NCBI GenBank assembly: GCA_037975125.1
Contig: CM075860.1
Location: 22,739,274 to 22,803,273 of the forward strand
Direction: 5' to 3'
Length of the DNA stretch: 64,000 nt
Source: Latrodectus hesperus
Taxonomy: Eukaryota; Arthropoda; Arachnida; Araneae; Theridiidae
Both the position numbers and the translations under genes were made by a program. Shown here in pieces: positions 54,418 through 64,000 of this stretch. The notes beneath the pieces were generated by a model that worked only from the letters and a program-made list of their open reading frames with translations, did not search any database and was not told the origin of the DNA. Every line of letters begins with the position of its first letter. Within the stretch, counting starts at the first letter, position 1.

Positions 54418-55446
54418 GAACATTCAGAGATTCGTGCTGTAATTCAGTTTTCGAAGGCTGGGAATGTGAAACCAGCTGTAAATCTATCGACATATTAAAG
54501 AGATTTATGGTGAATGGACGCAATGAGTGATGGAATAGAGTTAGAATGTTCAATGACGGCCTAACAAGTGTCCGCAGTCAGGCTCAAAGTGGTCAGCCCT
54601 CAGTTGTAAGCGATGATCTTATAAGGAAAATTGATATAAACTCCATGAGGACAGCCGTTTCACAATAACGAAACTTTCAGACAAATTTCACTTATTGATT
54701 TGTATGAAATTTGAACAGGCCCCTGAAGTTATTGCAAGGTGTGTTACCGATGGGATCCAAAATTCCTCACTGACGTTCACAAAACCATACGACTTGGCAG
54801 TGAACTGACATTTTCCATATTACAGAGAAGAGGAGAGATCCTTTTTTTAAGCCAAATTGAGACAGGTGATGAAATGTGGGCTCACCATGTCGTAACCAGA
54901 ATCAAACGACAGTCAATGGAATGGAGATACATTCCATCTCCGAATAAAGAAAGTGAAAAGTTCCAAATGACAATGTCAGCACAAAATGCTAAGTGTATTG
55001 TATTCTGGGATATGAAAAGGATTTTGCTTATGGAATTTCTTTCCAGATGTAAAAGCTTCAATGCGGCACAATATTGCGATACTTCCAGAAAATTTAGGCG
55101 TGTAATTCAAAACAAATGGAGAAAAATACTAAACAAATTAATTATGAGTTTCCATGACAACGCTCGCCCAGTGCTGATCGTATGGCACTCAAACAATGAT
55201 TCAACAGCTTCGTTGGGAGCAGTTCGATCACCTGCCATACAGATCAGACTTGGAGCCATCCAATTAACACTTGTTTCTGAACATGAAGCGTGAGCTCATT
55301 AGCAAGCGCTTTAGATTCAGCAATGAGATAAAAATGCTGCGAAGTCGTGTTTACCATCATTGGCGAAAAGTTTCCATAAAGAAGGAATAGAAAAGCTGGT
55401 AACCCACTAAGACAAGTTTTTTAGCATTTGGTGAAATTATGTATTT
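54418..55446 (+). pseudogene. Mariner transposase pseudogene, near full length
   Basis: The start EHSEIRAVIQFSKAGNVKP is the helix-turn-helix region of a common arthropod mariner family. It continues across stops and frameshifts to SGQPSVVSDDLIRKID, and then, from about 54739, to the longest open part (184 codons). That part has LTDVHKTIRLGSELTFSILQ, IETGDEMW (first D), KRQSMEWRY and MSFHDNARP (second D). A further shift gives VWEQFDHLPYRSDLEPSN and a stop, then KLVTH*DKFF near the C-terminus. The third catalytic aspartate, expected after EPS, is Asn here. Terminal inverted repeats were not found. At least four frame disruptions make it dead. Confidence 0.88.
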
Positions 55447-57647
55447 TAAAATAGGCTTTTTTATGTTAAAATAACATTGGGTTAAAAAACACTTCTATTA
55501 TTACTTTTGTTTTTCAAAACGGTACTTACTTTTCTATAATACGTCTTTTCCCTTGAGTTTTGCCTATTAATTAATGCAAAACATTTATATGATTAATGTT
55601 GAAGACTTAATATCAATCATCTACAAACTCATTTCTACAATAAAAATGTTTATTCATATATCTTCTCACAATATTCTGCCATACTTACTAATTTTTATCT
55701 TACAAAAACCTTTTCAACAAACATTTTGCTTATCCTTATCAGAAAATAGCCCGTGAAATTAAACACATTATTTTTTCCCATTTCAAGCAAACATTTGTAT
55801 ACAAATAACTATTACAAACAACCACATAAATTTGTTTTTCTATAAAGAATTGTTTTTTCATTGTTCATAAAAGCATTTAAAATCATAGATTGTTATTATA
55901 TTCATACATCGTAAATAATTGTAGATCCTTAATGTGTAACGTCAGCGTCTAAGCAATTTATTTTCAATTTATAAGTTAAACAATGAGATGTAAAATCAGT
56001 AGAGAGAAATATTTAATAAGAAAACGTCATCGCTAAAAAATAAAGGAAAAAAATGTATTCACACTCTAGAAATTCCAGAGATTCCTAGACATTGTCAACT
56101 TTTAATGTTCTTATTTAAATTTGCAAAATATTTACGCCTCTTTTTTTACTATAAATTACAAATTAAATTATCTGATAGATTAGTGTTTCACAACTGAATA
56201 TTTACTCCAAGGATCAAAGAGAATACTTCGGTACAATCTCCGGAACCTGTAAGTTTAATAATTCGACACATAGACACAATTTTTCACTTGAATTAATCAT
56301 GAAGACGAATGTAGATTTTAAAGCATTTTATTTGTTTCTATTTACACATATTTATTTTTTCATTGATATATTAGCAAAAACAATAATGAATCGAAATGTA
56401 AATAGTGTAGGTAGATAAAAAATAAGCAAAAAATAATTTACCAAATTATAGGAAAGAAAAATTAAAAAAAGAAAAGAAACGAGATAAAAAGCGAAACCTA
56501 ACCTAAGACGGCTTAAACACTTGGATAGATTTTCAGCGTTCAAGTAATCAGAGATACTCAAGGTTGACAGAAGCACACTAACTGGTGTACTAAGTGTACA
56601 GCCGGCAATTTAAGAAAGGCAATTAGGTACAGAAGTTGCCAGTTTGTTATGTTTTTCATCATCGAGATCATACACACACATATATTATTTTATAAATTAG
56701 TGAAATTATTGTTATTTTAATGCAGGTTCTATTTTGATATCGGTTGTTGGATTTTGGCTTTTGACACTTTGGACAGTTATCTGAATATTTGGTGGACCGG
56801 TATATAATTCTCGTGGAATGGCGGTTGAGATATACTGCAATAGATATCATGATTAAATCAGAGGCATATTCCGATAGATTACCTTCTAAAGCACGATGAA
56901 ACATTTTCAAACCACAGAGCATTAACAACGATCCCTTAACGTGTTGGCTCATTCTCAAAATTTTAAATCAAGCCAATAAAATTGGGAAATGAATAATTTT
57001 TAATATTTTAATACGTTTTTTCCAATGATCATTATTGAGATTTTTGTTGTGAGTCACATCGCAGGACTGCCGTAGATTGTAATATTAAATCGATTCACCT
57101 TTGTGCTCGTTGAAATGGCATTCCCATACTACACAAGAATTAAATCCTTGAAATACGAAAAAATTTAACTTTCTCCATAATTTACAACCATTATGGTTTC
57201 ATATATATATTTATTTGAGTGGCTAAAAATATACATTAAGATATATGATCAAATGAACATCAAACACAAATTCTGCATCATTTCTGTGGATAGTCTTCCC
57301 GGTAAAAAAACTATTTTTCAAACATTTCCACAAATCTTACAATCTTCAGTTAAATTATCTTCTCGGCACAATGACAAAGAACATACGGAAATATCTATAA
57401 TCTACAAAGATTTGAAACGCTATTTACTTGAAACGCGTGTCGTTTTAAGAGTTTTTTCCTTTTTCATAAAAGGTAATTCACAAAAACAAGTTTTGAGTCC
57501 AACGATGTTCATTTATTCCAGTTTGCTACATGTTTTGTTTTAATTTAAATATGTTTGTAAAATGCAAAAGAAATATTTAATGTTCATTCAACGTTCAAAC
57601 ATTATACGTAATATTTGTCTATAGGTGCCGAAAGTCTCTCTCTCCTC

Positions 57648-57650
<3 letters not shown>
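55447..57650. other. Stretch without assigned gene; two unassigned frames
   Basis: A minus-strand frame at 56668-56958 (96 codons: MRMSQHVKGSLLMLCGLKMF...) is less AT-biased than its surroundings and contains CPKCQKP. On that strand cttagaag/gtaatc near 56890 could be a splice donor. A plus-strand frame at 57193-57543 (116 codons) is the longest non-repeat frame without a match. I recognise neither, and chance is a fair explanation for both. Confidence 0.25.
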
Positions 57651-57734
<84 letters not shown>

Positions 57735-57739
57735 TATAT
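57651..57739. repeat. (TA)n microsatellite
   Basis: About 88 bp of TA, preceded by (CT)n and interrupted at 57727. A SINE follows directly. Confidence 0.97.
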
Positions 57740-57740
57740 G

Positions 57741-59144
<1,404 letters not shown>

Positions 59145-59240
59145 TTCCCAAAAGAGTAAGTCCAATGGTGTTACAATGGTGATCTAGGTTGCCAAGCTTT
59201 TGAGTCACCACGTACAATCCATATTTCTCGGAAATCGCCT
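59145..59240 (-). pseudogene. Fossil fragment of a Tc1/mariner-superfamily transposase
   Basis: On the minus strand it reads RFPRNMDCTW*LKSLAWQPR + SPL*HHWTYSFG. This parallels the FPxRWIGR..AWPPRSPDLTPLDFxLxG block around the third catalytic aspartate. The aspartates themselves are gone. Only this conserved patch is readable. Confidence 0.5.
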
Positions 59241-59267
59241 CACAGAAAACGGTGAACCATGGTAATA

Positions 59268-59658
59268 TAATTGGTTGCTGTTATTTTGACACTTAGACAA
59301 GCAAAGCTGTCTCTGCTGATGACTGTGCGAATTTAAGTCAGTAGGGTGAGTTTTTTTTATTTTTGTTTAGCCAGATAACCACGAAGGTGAAAGTACGACT
59401 TTGCTCTAAATTTCGCATGTAGAAGGCCCCACCAGCGAATGCACTCCTTCAATTTTGACATTGATCTGAAGGGGAGTGTAATTTTCTCCAGACCGTTATA
59501 CCCACGGTAACTGCTCAACTACCGACCTCATGATTTTCGATTTTACTGAATAAACGAACACGTATATAGCATGTCCTGGTTTAATCTTTGGTGGCATTTG
59601 GAATCAAACTCCACCATACCGAACAGAAGGCTGAAGCCCTAAGACTACCACGGTTGTT
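59268..59658 (-). mobile_element. SINE, family C, copy 4
   Basis: Minus-strand family words run from the tail (gacacttagacaagcaaagc) to the head (ccgtggtagtcttagggctt). The A box is partly decayed, and a short A/T insertion lies near 59355. Target duplication not clear. Confidence 0.82.
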
Positions 59659-60354
59659 CTGATTGATGATCTCCTTAATTTTCGATTGGATGAAACATCT
59701 CTTGATATCATCATCAGTAAACATATTGTTGCATTCTATTCTTCGCCAGAAACAAAAGAAAAAACATTTTATTAATGTTTCACGGAAGTGATATTTATTG
59801 CAGAAACGAGGAAAATATAAAATTGATAATATGAGCAGATAATATTTTCAAATTAAAAAAAAAATATTTTTCTATTTCAATGTTCACTCTATATGAAAAT
59901 ATGTGAATTAAGTGCATAAATGCTATATGTTTGCTTACATTTTCTGCCATTAATGAATTATTAAACATCGAAATGTGTACAACATTTTGTAGACAACACT
60001 TATGTTAATTCAATCAAATTATAAATTATATGTGAAACTAATTCCTTGGAAACAAAAAAGTCGAAAATGTGCTCTCCTTATGTAAACAAGAATAATATGA
60101 ATTATTATTCTAAAATATCTTTCATATTATTACATTAAAAATATCGAAAATATGTATGTTGAAAACTTGTTATATTTTTTCCAAACATTATAATTCCCGG
60201 GTGCTAGAATCCATTTACAACTTTTCAACTAGTAGTGAAATCGTACCTTAAACAGTGAAGAGCCTAGCAGGTGTGATATCGTGGACCCAGTAAGTGGTGA
60301 GGTTATTAGCATGTTGCCAACCACAGAGATACTATTTCATATTAAAAACATTGC

Positions 60355-60480
60355 TATCACGATATATTTAACATGCAGCAGTTGTCATTGGCGGACATGA
60401 TGGATCTTCGGTTGCCTCGGGATTCGAACTCACTATCTTCCGATGAAGAGCACGAACTGGTCAAAACGCTCTTCTTTTCA
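60355..60480 (-). mobile_element. SINE, family F head fragment
   Basis: On the minus strand, ttcatcggaagatagtgagt followed by tcgaatcccgaggcaa matches the F heads at 9870 and 19700. Confidence 0.5.
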
Positions 60481-60540
60481 AAATATAATGTATGGAATGA
60501 CCTTAACAACTTTTGTATTTTATTGAATAACGTGAGCACT

Positions 60541-60814
60541 GGGTGACTAACGCTTCATCACAAGAAGGCTGGAAACTGCTACTCATTGGTCGTTACCCAG
60601 TGGGCACCTGTGAACCAAGTCACAGAAGCGAATAGCATTATCCACGACATTCCATCACATACCCATTTATAGGGGGCCGCATTCATACACCATCTCAGAA
60701 GAAAGGACAGAGAAACACAGAGTGAAAATAACATCCATGCCTGAACTGGGAATCGAACACGGGACCCACAGCTGAGAAGTCAGGAACGCTAACCACTCAG
60801 CCATCAGTCGGCCC
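60541..60814 (-). mobile_element. SINE, subfamily A2, copy 2
   Basis: The minus-strand head gccgactgatggctgagtgg has a perfect A box. The B box is damaged (gtgttcgattccc). The body matches 36478-36779, including the tgcccactgggtaacg segment. Confidence 0.85.
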
Positions 60815-60893
60815 AACAAAAAATATGAACCAGTGCAATCTTTCATAAATAAACAATCGTGATTTATATAATTAGTGTTGTTAATAATTAGCA

Positions 60894-61179
60894 GCCGCCT
60901 TGCCTGTGTAGTGGTCAGAGTGCCTGACTGTGGATGGAGAGGTCCTGGGTTCGATTCCCGGTTCAGGCATGGATGTACTTTCTCTCTCTATCTATCCTGT
61001 CTTTGTCCTTTCCTTGTATGATTTTGTCGTGAATGATTGCCTATCCAATAAATGGGTACCTATAACATGTGTGCACTGAGGAAGTCGGACTCCACACCAA
61101 AACTGGGTTCAGTTGGAAAAGTGGAGCAGCGCACCCCATATTGCCAGCCTGGCTGGCACACGACTACAACAACAGCAAC
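60894..61179 (+). mobile_element. SINE, family A, best-preserved head, 11-bp target duplication
   Basis: aataattagca flanks it at 60883-60893 and 61180-61190. Within the head, tgcctg at the start of tgcctgtgtagtggtcagag and caggca after the T-arm (gggttcgattcccgg) can pair like a tRNA acceptor stem. Both internal promoter boxes are intact, so of all SINEs here this one is the likeliest to be transcribed by RNA polymerase III. Confidence 0.93.
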
Positions 61180-61190
61180 AATAATTAGCA

Positions 61191-61365
61191 CATTTTCTTC
61201 TTCATTGTTACCTTTTTAGATTTTCAGAAATGGCTTTTAAGAAACTTACGGTATTTTATAGATTGGAAATTACATATTAACTCCACAAAAAAGGTACATA
61301 ACTCTATGTCACATTGATTTTCAGAATGAGATCTTTCTCCTTTTGAAACACTGCCGTAATTGTGG
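61191..61365. other. Short unassigned stretch
   Basis: Nothing recognised. Confidence 0.4.
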
Positions 61366-61612
61366 CTTGTCATAATCGTTCATCTTTCCCGCACTCCATT
61401 TTCACCGTCATTTTCTGCCCCTTCATCTGAAGTGGCAGGTGGCCCTCCGGGGATTCCTGACACCGAGCGGGGGGTGTTCGAGAGAAGCAAAACGTCTGCC
61501 TCCCGTGATCACACAATTCATCATAACGAGCAGTTTCTTCCCGCCATCCGTCTTTTCTTCCATCAGACAGGGAGTGCGTTGTCACTTCCAAAGCTAACGA
61601 AACATTCTTATT
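61366..61612. other. CpG- and GC-rich single-copy block
   Basis: About 245 bp with clearly higher GC than any neighbour, and many CpG (ccgtcattttctgc, acaccgagcggggggtgttc, ccgccatccgtc). It is open on both strands: 85 codons plus, 73 codons minus. I recognise no domain, and it has no copy in the window. Candidates are a promoter/5' UTR, an exon or a foreign repeat. Confidence 0.4.
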
Positions 61613-62659
61613 TTTAATCCCACTTTGATCCGAAATATTTTTATGTGCTTTTAAATATTAAATGACGTCGTCCAATATGTAGGCATTAATTTTGACTGAA
61701 TTTAATTTTCTCTGAAATTCTATTGAAGGTTTTACAGAAAAAAGTCATAATAAACATTTAAACATTTTTATAATCACAGTAATATTTATATTGAATAAAA
61801 CATTTCAAAGTTGATTAAAATAATTAAAGTTTTTTTTCATTTTTAAAAACTTCCTTAGACTAAATGCAGGAAGAGTGTTGGTTTAATTTTGGACGTTTCA
61901 ATTGACATTACTTTTTTAATCATTTTTAATCACTTTTTTTCATCATTCACTTTTTAATCATTTTCTTCATCCATCACTATTTAATCATTTTTATTCACCT
62001 TTTAATAATTTTGTGATTAAAGTTTTTTCTTCATTTCTCGACTAAATGGAGCAAAAGTATCGGTTTAATTTTGAGCATTTCAATTGTGACAACTCTTTGT
62101 TAAGACCAAAGAAACTTATTACACGTACTAGATAACGAAACAGTAGATTCAACAAAGAAATTACATATTGCACATATTATTTTCTTCGTGCAGGAATCAT
62201 TTTCCCAATAACTTACATTGGACATCCGGCAGCCGAGGAATCAGCTATTTGACTTTCAATTCAACAATCAGGGAATTCAAATCCCTCCTTTTTTATTCGG
62301 TCTGGTTTTGATTTGAGGTGTGTAGCCTATTCAGCCATGTACCTCCTTCGGAAAAACATGGAATTAAGCCTAATTTTTCATAATAATACTTGATTTCCAA
62401 GTGGAGTCACCATTGCTGCCTAGTTGCTTGCCCTATTTTGTCCCTCCAACCAACAATCTTTTTGTTGAGCATAACAAAATTTTTACATAATCTTTTCAAA
62501 ATATAATGTGTGTATAAAGATGTAGTGGTTCGGAATGAACATAAAATTGCAGTTCTTTTGTTAATTAGCTCTCGAATAAAAAAGGAAAGTTGAGTCACAA
62601 ACCGAAAATCCTATTTTAATATATGCATAACGAGCAATTACACTCATTTTTATAAAACT
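61613..62659. other. Stretch without recognised gene
   Basis: A low-complexity part at 61905-62020 repeats tttttaatcatt words. At 62220-62345 a weak tRNA-like piece (cagggaattcaaatccctcc) may be an old SINE head. Confidence 0.4.
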
Positions 62660-62859
62660 TTATGGTGCCGAGTTGAACTCTTGTTATTACAAGGCAGTGA
62701 GTTTGAATCCCGACTCAATCGAAGAACCCTCGTGTTCGCTAATAGAGGACGCATGTAAAATATATCATAGTTGCAATACTCTTGCAATGTCATATAATAC
62801 TTCTAAAAGTCTTCTGCTGGGTCCCCGAAGACCCACTCACTTGCTCAGCTCACTACTTG

Positions 62860-62860
<1 letters not shown>
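62660..62860 (+). mobile_element. SINE, family F, with TA tail
   Basis: The head contains caaggcagtgagtttgaatc + ccgactcaatcgaag, matching the other F heads. The body runs to gctcactacttgt, where a TA tract starts at once. Confidence 0.55.

Positions 62861-62949
<89 letters not shown>
62861..62949. repeat. (TA)n microsatellite
   Basis: About 88 bp of TA at the 3' end of a SINE-like body. Confidence 0.97.
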
Positions 62950-62951
<2 letters not shown>

Positions 62952-63132
62952 TAAAGTCCCTAGTCACCCTTCTTAACTTCGGTACGGCTGCTATTATTAT
63001 ATTTATAAAAGTGGTGTCTAGGTATAGTAAAGTAGCCATGCACTACTGAATGAAACATACTATTGCGCCATCTGGTGGAAAACTGCGGAGATAGCATTCC
63101 TATCTTGAAAACGGAACAAGATGGAGAGGAAA

Positions 63133-64000
63133 AGTGATTTACAAAGTTGTAGAGCAAACTCGATTTAGTATGAAAAGATACCTTGAAGGCATTAATGTGA
63201 AGAATACAACGGTTAAAACGCGCATTTGTTGTTTCGTGCTGTGACGTGACAAAATGATTTAAGAAAGAAAAAAAACAAATAGTTATAACAATACAATGTA
63301 TTTAAGATGTTCAAACTTCTCACCGTCAGCTGCAATGCACATTTGGATCCTCACTTGAAGATCACGTTGCACACGTTGGATCAAACAGTGTGATACGTTT
63401 GAACACGCGACCGTAATGCGTCGTTTATGTTCCTGCAATTTTTGTGGAGGGGTCGCATACACCTGCTGTTTCAAGTATCCCCACAGGAAAAAGTCCAGTG
63501 GATTCAGATCAGGAGAACGTGGATGCCACTCTTCGAAACCGTCATATCCTAGTATTTGGTTGCCAAATTCCAGGTACTGTTTCACTGGAGTTATTTTGTG
63601 AGCAGGTGCGCCGACATGTTGAAACCTTAGATTCTTAAGATTAAGCAACGGCAGGCTGTCCACAAAATGCGGTATTACTTTCTGTAGCAATTGTAAATAT
63701 TGTGCACCCGTTAACGTGCCATTGTAAAATATTGGACCTATCAGCTTGTTATTGTAAATTGCGCACCAAACGTTAACAGCATACCGCATTTGATGTCGAA
63801 CGTCGAAGAAACATTTAAGATTTTATAGCGCCCAGTAATGGGTGCTTTGTCTATTGTACATGCCATTGCAGACATACGATGTGCCATGTCACAGCACGAA
63901 ACAACAAATGCGTGTTTTTGTCATTGTATTCTTCTCATTAATGCCTACAAGGTATCATTTCGTACTAAATCGAGGATGCTCTACAAATTTGTAAATGACA
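63133..64000 (-). mobile_element. Long-TIR DNA transposon, internally deleted, at the window edge
   Basis: 63133-63250 (gtgatttacaaagttgtaga ... gtttcgtgctgtgacgtgac) is the imperfect reverse complement of about 63883-64000. The inverted ends are therefore at least 115 bp. The right boundary lies at or beyond the last base given. A minus-strand transposase fragment lies between them. Confidence 0.85.
63283..63801 (-). pseudogene. Tc1/mariner-superfamily transposase, C-terminal half, DD41D-like, second D lost
   Basis: On the minus strand an unbroken frame from about 63801 to the stop at 63283 reads VRHQMRYAVNVWCAIYNNKL, IGPIFYNGTLTGAQYLQLLQ, ... QHVGAPAHKITPVKQYLEF ... WHPRSPDLNPLDFFLWGYLK + QQVY ... 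and ends KFEHLKYIVLL. This is the C-terminal half of an IS630/Tc1/mariner transposase close to the group with QHDGAPAH and PLDFFLWG. The second catalytic aspartate is Val here (gtc, one base from gac). The final D is present with 39 residues in between; related proteins I recall have about 41. The 5' half with the first D is deleted. The frame has no stop over about 170 codons, so it decayed recently. Confidence 0.9.

Noticed and set aside
57193..57543. 116-codon plus-strand frame as a host gene
   Set aside because: Very AT-biased codons and no recognised domain or splice context; chance cannot be excluded, so it is described only under the surrounding stretch.
60897..60970. Possible functional tRNA gene at the head of a SINE
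   Set aside because: Boxes A and B and an acceptor-like pairing exist, but it is joined to the family A body and bounded by a target duplication, so it is a SINE head. Other heads are less tRNA-like still.

Overview
The window looks like AT-rich intergenic or intronic DNA from an animal, most likely an arachnid (probably a spider). This rests on the mix of repeats: tRNA-headed SINEs, mariner, Tc1 and Tigger copies, LINE tails ending in GAA, and a 'ctggcaccctcctctccaa' repeat that I associate from memory with orb-weaver genomes. The organism call is inference. I found no convincing host protein-coding gene, no functional tRNA gene and no rRNA. Nearly all recognisable content is mobile DNA, its debris, or microsatellite.

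Layout. From 1 to 9.6 kb there is a 260-bp (TA)n tract, an internally deleted mariner with perfect 29-bp terminal repeats (2963-3888), a SINE, a near-complete but broken Tc1 element with a DD34E transposase (4415-5806), another SINE, and the 5' part of a hAT transposase (about 6340-8366). From 9.6 to 22 kb there are SINEs of several families, a TA-rich desert, a 'cggtcacccttgg' terminal-repeat element, TA/GATA satellites and a deleted Hsmar1-type mariner (18957-19600). At 22.6-23.9 kb lies a 1265-bp element with an 8-bp target duplication and two strong hairpins. A Tc1 relic split by a SINE and a LINE tail follow at 24-25.2 kb, then an element with 108-bp inverted ends (25721-26684). From 27 to 43 kb there are more SINEs, a second 'cggtcaccc' element, a small palindromic MITE, and two LINE 3' ends with clear target duplications. 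At 40.8 and 48.4 kb sit two copies, in opposite internal orientation, of a 780-bp element with roughly 180-bp inverted ends. It seems to carry only the first and last codons of a transposase. At 43.8-45.1 kb is a 5'-truncated Tigger/pogo element. From 50 to 64 kb there are SINEs, a large AT-rich desert, a mariner pseudogene (54.4-55.4 kb), several (TA)n tracts, a CpG-rich 250-bp block (61.4 kb) and a broken DDxD transposase inside an element with about 115-bp inverted ends that reaches the window edge.

How the parts interact. The window is a record of nested insertion rather than a pathway. Element ends are often intact: TA or 8-15 bp target duplications can be read directly for eleven insertions. 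Every transposase is broken. The non-autonomous families (780-bp pair, 'cggtcaccc' pair, 1265-bp element) keep their ends and would depend on transposases encoded elsewhere. Several SINE heads keep good A and B boxes, so RNA polymerase III transcription is possible.
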